NCBI GenBank assembly: GCA_964650485.1
Contig: CAZYTX010000002.1
Coordinates: 93,591-157,590, forward strand
Length of the DNA: 64,000 bases
Source: CAZYTX01 sp964650485
Lineage (GTDB): Bacteria; RBG-13-61-14; DATKZS01
Reading direction: 5' to 3'
Below the pieces are notes generated by a model. It saw only the letters and a list, made by a program, of their open reading frames with translations, did no database searches and was not told where the DNA came from. Shown one piece after another: positions 6,405 to 15,367 of this stretch (the stretch's first letter is position 1; each line of letters opens with the position of its first letter). The position numbers were made by a program, and so were the translations under genes.

Positions 6405-7703
6405 ATGGCTCGCACAATAATAGTAGGGGGCGGCATCTGCGGCTTACAACTGGGTGCGCTGCTTTCTCATGATGGTTACGAGATCCTGGTTCTGGAGAAG
6501 CTATCCCGGGTTGGAGGCAGGGCCTTCCTGTGGGACAAGGAAGGCTTCATTGTGGACAACGGCATACACCTTATCCGCTTCGGGCCGAAGAGCGCCATGG
6601 CCAAAGTGTTCGGTCACATAAACGCGCCCATTGACTTTGTTGACCTTGGAAAGAGCTACGTGGCCTTCCCGGACGGCAAAGTGGTGGACTTCCCCACAGG
6701 ACCGGGCGGGTTCCTCACCACAAAGCTCATGGGGGTGGGGGAGAGGCTGAAAGCGCTCGCGCTCATGGTAAGGGTGCGCTCGCAGGACCCGGGTTCCATG
6801 CTGGAGACCAGCGTGGCCGATTGGATGGACCGGGAAGGGATCAGAGGAGGCATGCGAAAGTATTTGCACCTTGTCAGCGCCTCCATGCAGGTGTGCCCGT
6901 TCATCGAGCGATCGAGCGCGGGCGAGCTTTTGCTCAACATGCAGAGTGTGCTTAAGAAGGGTCGCTCGGCCATGTACCCCGAAAAGGGGTGGCGATACAT
7001 TTACGATACTCTGACCGGTGTGATCGAGTCGCGCGGAGACATAAGAACCAACTGTCCCGTGAAAAGGGTGATGGTGGAAGACGGTCGCGCTGTGGGGGTG
7101 GAGCTCGAGAGCGGGGAGAGCATCGAGGCCGGCCGGGTGGTGGTAAACATGCCGGTGCAGCAGTTGTTCGAGGTCCTGGACCGGTCTTTGGTGCCGGACT
7201 CATACGCAGAGCTGTGCAAGGGACTTGTGCCCACCGCGGGGGTGGTGCTGGACTACGGCCTGGAAAAAAGGGTCTCGGAAGACTCCGGGCTGTGGTATCT
7301 GTGGGAGCCCATGTCCTTCGGCGTTTTCACGTCCAACCTCTGCCCCGAGGTGGCCCCTGCTGGAAAGCAGATCCTTACCTGGTTCATGCCAACGGAACCC
7401 GGTGATGTCTCGGACAGTCAAAAGGCGCGTGAGCTCGAATCGAGACTGGAGGACGCCATAAAGCGTGTTTTTCCGGGCATGGAGCAAGCTGTGGAGTGGA
7501 GGCGCGCCATGCACCTTTCCATGGTTGACGGGGTGGAGGTGAACGTCTCCCAGCACCGGGGCAAGAGGCCCGGGTACAAGGTCCCGGGTATCGAGGGGCT
7601 CTTTTTGGTGGGAGACTCTTTGAAAGCCCCCGGGGCCGGAGGAGACGTGGGTCACGAGTCCGTGCTCGAGTGCTACCAAGAAGTTGCGGGCAAAGAGGTC
7701 TGA
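6405..7703 (+). CDS. FAD-dependent amine oxidase / phytoene desaturase-like oxidoreductase
   Basis: A 432-residue flavoprotein. The N-terminal dinucleotide-binding motif is VGGGICGLQLG, followed by the acidic ribose-binding end VLEK and VGGRAF, as in phytoene desaturase, protoporphyrinogen oxidase and amine oxidases. The C-terminal FAD motif is LFLVGDSLKAPGAGGDVGHES. The substrate cannot be told from sequence; no carotenoid synthase is nearby. GGGAGG precedes the ATG. It abuts the sulfatase-fold gene with no gap, so the two and the following phosphoesterase gene form one operon. Confidence 0.8.
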   Translation: MARTIIVGGGICGLQLGALLSHDGYEILVLEKLSRVGGRAFLWDKEGFIVDNGIHLIRFGPKSAMAKVFGHINAPIDFVDLGKSYVAFPDGKVVDFPTGPGGFLTTKLMGVGERLKALALMVRVRSQDPGSMLETSVADWMDREGIRGGMRKYLHLVSASMQVCPFIERSSAGELLLNMQSVLKKGRSAMYPEKGWRYIYDTLTGVIESRGDIRTNCPVKRVMVEDGRAVGVELESGESIEAGRVVVNMPVQQLFEVLDRSLVPDSYAELCKGLVPTAGVVLDYGLEKRVSEDSGLWYLWEPMSFGVFTSNLCPEVAPAGKQILTWFMPTEPGDVSDSQKARELESRLEDAIKRVFPGMEQAVEWRRAMHLSMVDGVEVNVSQHRGKRPGYKVPGIEGLFLVGDSLKAPGAGGDVGHESVLECYQEVAGKEV

Positions 7704-9893
7704 ATGTCCGAGCAAAGCAACAGAACCGGCAGCAGCCTGATCTCCGGCGTTTTATGGACCCTGCTTGTATCCGGCGCTCTCGGCTTATGGGTGGGCATGT
7801 GCGAGCTTATCTTCGGCCTGCCCAGGGCGCTTTTAAAGCCGGGCAACCAGTTCGACCTTTTAAATATCGTGAACGCGCTCGCAAACCCGGTTACCCATAC
7901 TTTTGTCCGGGACAACCTGCTGGCGCTCTCCTTTTCCGGTATCATACTCACGGGCATCGCCCTTTTGGTGCTTCTTCCCCTTAAAAGGAGGGCCTTGTCA
8001 GGAGGGGGGCATGCCATCTGGCCGGCGCTGGTGGCCGGGACCAGTGTGCTGCTGGTAATTGAGGCATCCTATTACCTTCCCTACTTCCTGCCTGCGTCGG
8101 TGAAGCAGCCCGTAATAAATGTCCCCCATGCAACCGAGGTCCTGTTCGTCGCCGCGGTCACGGGCTTCCTTCTGTTTCAGAGGCGCCACTTCAGAGGCAG
8201 GGACCACAAGGACACGGCCTCGACCCTGCTCTCACAGATGGCATGGATCACCGGGGGCTCGCTGCTCATCGGGTTTGCGGGAATATTCAAGGGGGTGATC
8301 GGCTACCCCCTGACAGGGGCCATAGCCCTGGCAATAGCGGCCTTCTGCTGGGTCCTCTTCCGCCTCACCCGGATGGCATTGGCAAGGATCACGGGATTCG
8401 GGCGCCGGGCGTGGGGGCCGGCGCTTATTATCAGCTACGCGGCCATACTGTACGTGGCATACTACCAGTTCTGGGGGCATGAGAGCGTGCCAAAAAGCCG
8501 CGGCAAGGCCGAGGGACCCAACCTGGTGATGGTGGTCCTGGACACGGTGCGTGCTGACAGGCTGTCGGTTTACGGGTATCATCGAGGGACCACACCTTTC
8601 CTTGAGAGTCTTGCCGCTGAAGGGGCCAGGTTCAGCTACGCCTATACCGCTTCCCCCTGGACCCTGCCCTCGCACGCCAGCTTCTTCACCGGGCTTTTTC
8701 CGAGCGACCACGGGGCCGTGCACGGCAACTGGTACCTTGCGGACGGCCACCAGACCATTGCAGAGTCCCTGAGAGGTAAGGGGTACGTCACCCTGGGGTT
8801 CTCGGCCAACCCATACATCAGCCGCTACACCAACACCGACCAGGGCTTCGACCGCATGCTCCACCCCAGGAACGTGTTCCTGAGCGGCTCCTCGATGGCG
8901 GGAGAGAAGCTGTGGCGCCTGTTCCTTTTCCTGCTCGAGCCCGCGGCCATGGTAATGGACAGCGGGGCATCACAGGTGAATGCATCCTGCCGGAAATGGC
9001 TTTCCGAACTGTCAGAGAGGGACCAGCCCTTCTTCCTGTTCTTAAACTACATGGAAGCGCACCCGCCTTACCCACACGCGCCCGAGACATACCGCTTCTT
9101 CGAGGACAAGGAGCGGGCGCGGCGGCGCCTCGCCGAGCTCAACCTAAACTGGATCGCATACAACGCCGGGGAGGTGGACGTTTCGCCGGAAGACGCAGAG
9201 CTCTACCGCGACTGGTACGACGGTTGCCTTTACTACCTTGACAGGCAGGTGCAGGATATCTACCGGGTGCTGGCCAGCAGGGGCCTCCTCGAGGACACCA
9301 TACTGGTGGTCTTGTCCGACCACGGCGAGAGCCTCTTCCAGCGGGGACAATGGGGCCACGCATTCGGCATGTACCACGAGATGCTGCACGTGCCACTGAT
9401 AATAAGATACCCAGAGGGGATCGGGCCGGGGCTCGAGATCGAGACCTTCTACTCCCTGAAAGACCTGCCACCCACACTGGCCGGGCTCATGCAGGGGAAA
9501 AAGCTCGAACAAATGATCGCGGATAAAAAACAGGAGCGGCCAGCCCCCATGTTCGCGGAGAGGTACAAGCCCACCAGGATAATGAGCCTCATGGAGAGCA
9601 ACTTCCCGGAATGGGACAGGGGGGCCTGGGACCGCGACCAGAAGTCCGTGCTCAAGTATCCATACCACCTGGTATGGGATTCAAGGGGAGAGGACATGCT
9701 ATTCAGGGTTGATAAAGACCCGCAAGAGGAAAATAATATTGCTGACCGGGAGACGGAGGCGTACTACCGCCTGGACAACGTGATGAGCGGGTTCAGGGCC
9801 AGGCACCCGGCGCCGCTTGTCTCCGAAAGGAAAAAGGGGCGTCTTGACCCGGATGCGATACGAAGACTCAGGGCGCTCGGGTACATGAAATGA
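7704..9893 (+). CDS. Polytopic membrane sulfatase/alkaline-phosphatase-fold enzyme
   Basis: A 729-residue protein. Residues 1-260 hold six or seven membrane helices, and residues 270-600 a sulfatase-fold domain on the outer face. Metal-site segments are VVLDTVRADRLSVYGY and VLSDHGESLF. At the nucleophile position, where sulfatases have Cys or Ser in CxPSR, this protein has SPWTLPSHASFFTG, so Thr aligns with the nucleophile. This, with the membrane helices, recalls LtaS and phosphoethanolamine transferases more than true sulfatases; a sulfatase activity needing formylglycine seems unlikely. The ATG directly follows the FAD gene stop; its own stop overlaps the next start by four bases. Confidence 0.8.
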   Translation: MSEQSNRTGSSLISGVLWTLLVSGALGLWVGMCELIFGLPRALLKPGNQFDLLNIVNALANPVTHTFVRDNLLALSFSGIILTGIALLVLLPLKRRALSGGGHAIWPALVAGTSVLLVIEASYYLPYFLPASVKQPVINVPHATEVLFVAAVTGFLLFQRRHFRGRDHKDTASTLLSQMAWITGGSLLIGFAGIFKGVIGYPLTGAIALAIAAFCWVLFRLTRMALARITGFGRRAWGPALIISYAAILYVAYYQFWGHESVPKSRGKAEGPNLVMVVLDTVRADRLSVYGYHRGTTPFLESLAAEGARFSYAYTASPWTLPSHASFFTGLFPSDHGAVHGNWYLADGHQTIAESLRGKGYVTLGFSANPYISRYTNTDQGFDRMLHPRNVFLSGSSMAGEKLWRLFLFLLEPAAMVMDSGASQVNASCRKWLSELSERDQPFFLFLNYMEAHPPYPHAPETYRFFEDKERARRRLAELNLNWIAYNAGEVDVSPEDAELYRDWYDGCLYYLDRQVQDIYRVLASRGLLEDTILVVLSDHGESLFQRGQWGHAFGMYHEMLHVPLIIRYPEGIGPGLEIETFYSLKDLPPTLAGLMQGKKLEQMIADKKQERPAPMFAERYKPTRIMSLMESNFPEWDRGAWDRDQKSVLKYPYHLVWDSRGEDMLFRVDKDPQEENNIADRETEAYYRLDNVMSGFRARHPAPLVSERKKGRLDPDAIRRLRALGYMK

Positions 9894-12073
9894 AGAGTCG
9901 TAGGACATTCATAAAGCTTTGGGGCGCGGGGGCGCTGTCCGCGGCTTTTGGTTCATGGAGCGTGCAGGCCGGCGCACGGCCGGCTCCCGCGAGCATAAGG
10001 ATAGGACACCTGGCTGACACCTACCTGGGTCTCGCGGACGACCCGGGGGAGTCCGGGTACAAGGACCCGGGCTGGCTCTTCGGACACGCGAACATGCTCT
10101 CGCAAGACATTGCCGACCAGCTCCTGCACGCCCCTCCCGGAGTGGACCTCTTCGCGCACAGCGGCAAGCTGGCAAGCCAGCGCCTCGATCCCGATCAGAA
10201 GGAGCTTGTAACAAAGGGGTGGTCAGAGGGGCTTGCAACTTCTGCCTTTGTCGCGACACCGGGCAAGTACTTTTCCAAGAGGATCAAGGGATTCAACCTG
10301 GTGGCGCTTTCAGAGTCCGACAGCCCGCTCCCGGTCCATGCAAGGCTTGAGCCGCGGCAAGAACAGCTCGAGTGGCTCATGCAAATCCTGGCAAAGTACC
10401 GGTTTACACCGACGGTCCTTGTCATGCACGCGCCTCTCCTGGACAGCCCTTTTGGCCAGGGGCTCGCGAGCAGAGACGAGAAGGCCCTGGTCGAGGTGAT
10501 AAGGGCAAACCCCCAGGTGTTGGCCGTGCTCTGCGGGGGGCTGCACGCGAACAGGGCCGCGTTCATTGCGGGCACTCATGCGCTGTGCATTGCGACTTCT
10601 TCCCCGGTGCTTTACCCGTGCGGCGGCCGGGTGATTGAGATCGAGGCCGGTGCAGAGGGCCGGGTTATCATACGCTCCGGGTTCGTACAGACCAGGTTGC
10701 AATCTCTGGTTGAGAAGAGCTTCCACCAGCTAAGGCCCATGTTCCCGCTCGACAGAGTGGGCCAGAGGAAAGACCGGTCATTTACGGCTTCCTCGCGTTC
10801 CGGAAAGATCGAACCCCGTGTGCACCCCTTAAGCCCGAACCTGGCCCCCTTCTGGAGGGATGACAGCCTCACCCTGGCAGTGCTTGCCGACACCCACGTG
10901 TGCCTGGACAGGTTCGTGAGCGACGAGTCCAGGGAAGAGTACGAGCTCATCGGCCACTTCGCGGAAAAGGGGGGCATGGAGATACTGGATGACCTGCTTG
11001 ACCAGGTGGAAGCGGGCAGGCACCGGAAGGAGTTCTTTGACCAGGTGTTTGAAAAGGACCCGGAAAAGCCGGGGAATTTCATGGACGCGCCGGTGGACGG
11101 GGTGGTGGTTGCCGGGGACCTGACCGAGCACGGCAACGAGGAGGAATCCCTGCTTTTCAGGCAGAGGATCGAGAAGCTGCCAAGGCGGCTGCGGGAGAGG
11201 ACCCTCCTTGCGTTCGGCAACCACGACCTTTACAGCGGGCACTTCTCTCCCCGGGCCGAGGCGAGCGGGAGGGATCGCATAACCGGCTTTTACAAGGACT
11301 ACGTCTCCTCTGATAAAAAGAGCGACTATGTGGTCCAACTAACCGACTGGCTCTACATGATAGTGCTCGACACCACCATGCCTACAAAGAACCCCCTGGG
11401 CATGTCCCAGCAAAGGATTGACTGGCTGGACGACCAGCTAAAAGCGCTCGATAGCAAGGCCGTGATGGTGGTGTCCCATCACCCGCTGTATCAATTGACC
11501 CTGGTCCCTTTGCTGATGCTCTCATACCTCAGGCTCCGGTCGCACTTCACCCCCAAGAGAAGCGCGGCCAGGATGCAACTCCAGGACATTTTCCAAAGGC
11601 ACAGCAACGTCAAGCTCGTGATAAGCGGCCACTACCACGGGACCGCGGTGGACCAGTTCGAGAAGCAAGCGCCCGCAGGTGATCTGCCGGACGACCTCTA
11701 CACCACACACATACAGGCGCCATGCACAATCGAGTACCCAAACGGGTACAGGGTGCTGAGAATAGAAAGGCAGGGGAAAAGCGCCAGCATCGAGTACAGT
11801 TGCGCCTACACCAGGCTGTCCGGGCTGCGCAGGGACTCGGGGAGCGCGCTCCTGTACAAGGTGCTGGGCACGAGACCGGGGCCGGGATGGAAGTATGAGA
11901 GGGCGCTCGCAAGGCTCAAGGAAAAGGAGAACTTCTCGGGCGAGGTGGCGAGGCTCGACCCGTACGACCTGGTGGACTTGAACGTGCGCGGGTTTAAGGA
12001 CGGCACGGCCAACCTGGGCAGGGGGAACACACAAAAGCGCAATATCCGGGGAAAGATTGAGTTCACCATATAG
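9890..12073 (+). CDS. Tat-exported metallophosphoesterase with two tandem domains
   Basis: A 727-residue protein starting MKSRRTFIKLWGAGALSAAF, a twin-arginine signal (SRRTFIK). The C-terminal half (about residues 310-590) has all calcineurin-like phosphoesterase motifs: LADTHVC, VVAGDLTEHGNE, FGNHDLY, VVSHHPLY and ISGHYHGTA. The N-terminal half (about 35-270) repeats the same order in weakened form: HLADTYLG, FAHSGKLAS, VMHAPLLD and CGGLHANRA, without GD or GNHD, so it is probably a non-catalytic copy. The substrate is unknown. The ATG overlaps the previous stop (ATGA), coupling it to the sulfatase-fold enzyme. Confidence 0.8.
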   Translation: MKSRRTFIKLWGAGALSAAFGSWSVQAGARPAPASIRIGHLADTYLGLADDPGESGYKDPGWLFGHANMLSQDIADQLLHAPPGVDLFAHSGKLASQRLDPDQKELVTKGWSEGLATSAFVATPGKYFSKRIKGFNLVALSESDSPLPVHARLEPRQEQLEWLMQILAKYRFTPTVLVMHAPLLDSPFGQGLASRDEKALVEVIRANPQVLAVLCGGLHANRAAFIAGTHALCIATSSPVLYPCGGRVIEIEAGAEGRVIIRSGFVQTRLQSLVEKSFHQLRPMFPLDRVGQRKDRSFTASSRSGKIEPRVHPLSPNLAPFWRDDSLTLAVLADTHVCLDRFVSDESREEYELIGHFAEKGGMEILDDLLDQVEAGRHRKEFFDQVFEKDPEKPGNFMDAPVDGVVVAGDLTEHGNEEESLLFRQRIEKLPRRLRERTLLAFGNHDLYSGHFSPRAEASGRDRITGFYKDYVSSDKKSDYVVQLTDWLYMIVLDTTMPTKNPLGMSQQRIDWLDDQLKALDSKAVMVVSHHPLYQLTLVPLLMLSYLRLRSHFTPKRSAARMQLQDIFQRHSNVKLVISGHYHGTAVDQFEKQAPAGDLPDDLYTTHIQAPCTIEYPNGYRVLRIERQGKSASIEYSCAYTRLSGLRRDSGSALLYKVLGTRPGPGWKYERALARLKEKENFSGEVARLDPYDLVDLNVRGFKDGTANLGRGNTQKRNIRGKIEFTI

Positions 12074-12101
12074 GGGCAGTATTTATGAATTTCTGTTGCT
12101 C

Positions 12102-12131
12102 TTGCATTGTTGCCCTTATCCGGGTTAAAAT
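12102..12131 (+). promoter_or_regulatory. Candidate promoter before the M23 peptidase gene
   Basis: TTGCAT at 12102-12107, an 18-base spacer, and TAAAAT at 12126-12131. A transcript from here would carry the hairpin at 12163-12190 in its leader. The -35 is weak. Confidence 0.35.
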
Positions 12132-12162
12132 ATTGGAGGTTTTCGCGGCGTAAAAAGACAAG

Positions 12163-12201
12163 TGGTTTTCAATGGGTTTATTGAAAACCATGAGCACTTT
12201 T
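12163..12201 (+). terminator. 11-bp hairpin followed by a short T run (terminator or attenuator)
   Basis: TGGTTTTCAAT (12163-12173) and ATTGAAAACCA (12180-12190) form a perfect 11-bp stem with a 6-base loop; TTTTT follows at 12197-12201. It lies 90 bases after the phosphoesterase gene stop and before the peptidase start. The T run is six bases from the stem and the stem is AT-rich, so termination would be weak. Confidence 0.4.
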
Positions 12202-12269
12202 TCAATGTATTGGCAAAGGCTTCTAAAAACATTGTTTTTTTTCGAAAGCAAAGCAGGGAGCACAAGAGC

Positions 12270-13808
12270 TTGGGAGCTAAGTGGGGCATAAGACCGCGCA
12301 GGACGCGCGCGAGATCTGCTGCTATCCGTCAGGGCCTGGTTGAAAGAGGCGAGTCCCCTGTAAAGCTTTTTTTGGGGGTTGGCGTATTATCTCTTCTTTT
12401 CGCTGTGTCCATAGCCGGCGGTGTCATGCTCGGCAAATGGACCCTGTCCAGTCACGGGCAAAGCAATCTCTCCACCGCCGGCATTTTCCCGTCCCCTGGT
12501 GCAGCAGGTAATGAGAAGTACGGGTCCACCCTGGACTACGGCGGTCCTCTGGAGCCGTTCGAGGATGAGTCGTACCTACTGGAGGAGATCCCGGACCCTT
12601 TGGAAGGCATCGAGATCCAGGAGCGCTCGTACACCTTCACCAGGAGCGACAACCTGTTCACCTCGCTCACGGCAATGGGCGTGGAAAGGCCCCTCATACT
12701 CCAGTGGTGCAAGACAGCAAGAGACGAGTACGACCTTGCAAAGGTGAAGCCGGGACAGTCTTTCACGCTCTACTCCACACCTGAACCTGACAGAGAGTTC
12801 GTGAAGTTCGAGCTCAATATAAGCTCCACCGAGCGGATCGTCATATCCAGGGACAGGGAAGACTACCAGGTGTTCAGGGAGTACGTGGAACCGCCCCGGA
12901 ACGAGCAGACGGCCAGGAGCTACATCAACAAGCCCGCCCCCCACTGGGTGGACCCGGAGACCGGGCTTTACTACTACCAGGGCGTGATTGACGGCAACTT
13001 CTACGACTCGGCTGTAAACGCCGGCATGACCCCCGGCAAGGTGATGGCCCTGATCCAGGTATTCGGCACCCTGAACTTCCACTGCGACGTAAAGAGCGGG
13101 GACAGGTTCAAGGTGGTGGTGACTCCCGGCGACGACAGGAACGACGAGGGCCTTATCCTCGCCGCCATGATCGAGAGCAGGGGCAAGCCCCGCTACATCT
13201 TCAGGTTCGAGCACGGGGACCAGGCAGGCTACTTCACCGAGACCGGGGACGCGGCCCGCACCGACCGGCTCATCTGCCCGGTGCGCTACACCCGCATCTC
13301 CTCCTATTACACCCTTCGCCGCTACCACCCCATCCTCCATATTTACCGGCCCCACAGGGGCGTGGACTACGCGGCCCCCGCGGGGAGGCCGGTAAAGGCC
13401 GCGGCGCACGGCAAGGTTATCCAGGCGGGATGGAAAGGACAGTTCGGCCGCACCATAACGATCAGGCACAACCGCTCCTTCAAGACCCAGTACGCACACC
13501 TCTCAGGCTATGCCAGGGGCATAAGGAAAGGAAAGTGGGTCAGGCAGGGACAGGTGATAGGCTACGTGGGCTCCACCGGGCTGTCCACCGGTCCGCACCT
13601 GGACTATCGAGTCTATCGCAACGGGATGCCCATCAATCCACTGCGGGTCACGGGCATGCCAAAGGAGCCGGTGAAGGACAAAAAGGCCTTTGAGAAGGTG
13701 AAACAAAGGCTCATGGCTGAGATCGAGGGCGAGGTTCCGCTCGGCCCGCCCCGGCCGTGGTCAAAAGGCTTTAAAACTACGGCGCTTGCAAGAGTGGACG
13801 AAAAATAG
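12270..13808 (+). CDS. M23 family cell-wall peptidase, membrane anchored
   Basis: About 512 residues. A membrane helix (LFLGVGVLSLLFAVSIAGG) lies near residues 32-55, then an OapA/LysM-like region (YTFTRSDNLFTSL) and a second region, then the M23 domain near residues 360-465 with HRGVDYAAP (His and Asp zinc ligands) and the end motif GLSTGPHLDYRVY. The last motif has HLD where HLH is commoner; this variant occurs in many M23 proteins. It probably cleaves peptidoglycan cross-links. I favour the TTG at 12270 (GGGAG nine bases upstream) because a longer frame from GTG at 12162 would run through the hairpin; the start is uncertain. Confidence 0.8.
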   Translation: MGAKWGIRPRRTRARSAAIRQGLVERGESPVKLFLGVGVLSLLFAVSIAGGVMLGKWTLSSHGQSNLSTAGIFPSPGAAGNEKYGSTLDYGGPLEPFEDESYLLEEIPDPLEGIEIQERSYTFTRSDNLFTSLTAMGVERPLILQWCKTARDEYDLAKVKPGQSFTLYSTPEPDREFVKFELNISSTERIVISRDREDYQVFREYVEPPRNEQTARSYINKPAPHWVDPETGLYYYQGVIDGNFYDSAVNAGMTPGKVMALIQVFGTLNFHCDVKSGDRFKVVVTPGDDRNDEGLILAAMIESRGKPRYIFRFEHGDQAGYFTETGDAARTDRLICPVRYTRISSYYTLRRYHPILHIYRPHRGVDYAAPAGRPVKAAAHGKVIQAGWKGQFGRTITIRHNRSFKTQYAHLSGYARGIRKGKWVRQGQVIGYVGSTGLSTGPHLDYRVYRNGMPINPLRVTGMPKEPVKDKKAFEKVKQRLMAEIEGEVPLGPPRPWSKGFKTTALARVDEK

Positions 13809-14453
13809 TTGATCCTTGACCTGCACGTGCATTCCATGTTTTCAGGGGACAGCCCCGCCCATCCCGAGGAATACGCCCGCCGAATGATGGAGATGAAAAA
13901 GGAGTTCGAGCTCTCGGGGTTTGTGCTCATGGAGCACAACCACATGGTGAGCCAGAGGGAGTGCGACCTCGGGGCCCTCTCCGAGAAGTACGGTCTTGTA
14001 ATCCTGGCCGGGGTGGAGGCGGACACCTTCTGGGGGCACCTCCTGGTGTACGGCATGACCGGGGAGCTGTGGGATGCCGTGCAAGCAAACAAGGAAAGGA
14101 AACAGGAGCCGATCTCTTTTACCAGGACGGCGCATGAGAACGGAGCTGTGGTGGTTCCGGCCCACCCTTTCCGGGGGTTTATAGGGGTCAGGGACAGGTG
14201 CGACCAGTTGCCGGGCGTTAACCTGATTGAGGGCTTGAACGGGGCAAACTCGGGATTAGAGAACATCGCGGCCCTGGACTTCGGCAAGAGGATGGGATGG
14301 GCAATGACCGGGGGGTCGGACGCGCATTTCCTGGGAGAGCTCGGAGGCGCACTCACCAGGCTGCAAAAAGAGGTAAGGACAATGGATGAGCTGGTGCGCG
14401 AGCTCAGGGCCGGCCGGTGCGAGCCGCTCCGGCTTGAGCAGGCCAAGAGGTGA
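13809..14453 (+). CDS. PHP domain metal-dependent phosphoesterase
   Basis: A 214-residue PHP-fold protein. The N-terminal LDLHVHSMFSGDS carries the HxH metal motif; later conserved segments are MEHNHM, GVEADTFWGHLL, VVPAHPFR and GGSDAHFLGELG, the last typical of the PHP C-terminal metal site. Standalone PHP proteins of this size hydrolyse phosphoesters such as nucleoside bisphosphates or histidinol phosphate; the substrate cannot be set here. It begins at a TTG immediately after the M23 stop, so the two are co-transcribed. Confidence 0.8.
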   Translation: MILDLHVHSMFSGDSPAHPEEYARRMMEMKKEFELSGFVLMEHNHMVSQRECDLGALSEKYGLVILAGVEADTFWGHLLVYGMTGELWDAVQANKERKQEPISFTRTAHENGAVVVPAHPFRGFIGVRDRCDQLPGVNLIEGLNGANSGLENIAALDFGKRMGWAMTGGSDAHFLGELGGALTRLQKEVRTMDELVRELRAGRCEPLRLEQAKR

Positions 14454-14522
14454 GGGTCTTTATCGTCAGCCTGGTTCCCCTTTTGTCTTGACTGTTCATT
14501 TTCAGGACCCATCTTTAATATT

Positions 14523-15119
14523 ATGGACGCCCGGGAAGAGCTGGTGCAAGAGAAAGAGATACTGGAGCTTCTTAAGGCTGATGACGACAGGGCTTTCGAC
14601 CTCATGGTTGAGCTGTTCGGTCCCATGCTCTACAGGTACGCCCTCCGGATGTGCGGCCCCATCTCCGAGGCCGAGGACGTGCTCCAGGACACCTTTTTAA
14701 CCGCCAGGGAGAAGATAGGCCAGTTCCGGGGCGACGGCCGGCTGCGCAACTGGCTGTTCACCATAGCCGGCAATTCCTGCCGGCAGCGCAGGCGGAGCGC
14801 TCAGGGCCGGCAGTCCAGGGAGCTGGACGTGGACGACGTGGACCTGCCGCTTGACCAGGCCGTGGATTACGACCCTCCCAGGTGGCAGCGGAGTCCCATG
14901 GAGGTGGCGCTGAACGCGGAGCTTGTCGAGCGTCTGGAGCAGGCCATAGCAAGGGTCCCGGAGACCAACCGCTCCGCGCTTTTGCTGCGCGACGTGGAGG
15001 GGCTCAGCACCAGGGAGACAGCGGAGGTGCTGGGCATATCCGAGGAGGCGGTGAAGATACGGCTGCACCGTGCCAGGGCCTTTGTAAGGAACCTCCTGGC
15101 GGACTACGTGGAGGACTGA
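14523..15119 (+). CDS. ECF-type RNA polymerase sigma factor
   Basis: A 198-residue sigma-70 family factor of the RpoE/ECF group. Region 2 has AEDVLQDTFLTAREKI and FRGDGRLRNWLFTIA; region 4 has VEGLSTRETAEVLGISEEA and VKIRLHRAR, a helix-turn-helix. The linker is about 50 residues. It lies three bases before a zinc anti-sigma gene, the standard ECF arrangement for signal-controlled release. No Shine-Dalgarno sequence is evident before the ATG at 14523. Confidence 0.9.
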   Translation: MDAREELVQEKEILELLKADDDRAFDLMVELFGPMLYRYALRMCGPISEAEDVLQDTFLTAREKIGQFRGDGRLRNWLFTIAGNSCRQRRRSAQGRQSRELDVDDVDLPLDQAVDYDPPRWQRSPMEVALNAELVERLEQAIARVPETNRSALLLRDVEGLSTRETAEVLGISEEAVKIRLHRARAFVRNLLADYVED

Positions 15120-15122
15120 TCC

Positions 15123-15350
15123 ATGGATGAGCACTGCAAGGTTTTAAGGGAGAAGTTTTCCGCCTACATTGACGGCGAGGCCTGCGACGAGGACTGCAAG
15201 GCAATCGCGGAGCACATAGAGACATGCGAGTGCTGCAAAAGCTGCATGGAGAGCCTTAAGGCCACCAGGGACATGCTCGAAAAAATGCCATGGCCGCAGA
15301 TACCCGAACACCTGAAAGACCGGCTCAAATCATGCCTTAAAAACGACTAA
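15123..15350 (+). CDS. Zinc-finger anti-sigma factor (zf-HC2)
   Basis: A 75-residue protein with the anti-sigma zinc motif: HIETCECCKSC, the HxxxC then CxxC pattern, preceded by an N-terminal Cys and the segment FSAYIDGEACDED. There is no membrane helix, so it is a soluble ZAS-domain anti-sigma that probably holds the upstream ECF factor and may release it in response to redox or metal stress. Extra cysteines (six or more in 75 residues) make thiol sensing plausible. Confidence 0.8.
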   Translation: MDEHCKVLREKFSAYIDGEACDEDCKAIAEHIETCECCKSCMESLKATRDMLEKMPWPQIPEHLKDRLKSCLKND

Positions 15351-15367
15351 AAGCCACAACCGAAGAC

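Noticed and set aside
13613..14626. Minus-strand open frame of 337 codons
   Set aside because: Antisense to the PHP gene and the M23 end, both clear; Ser-rich translation without motifs.
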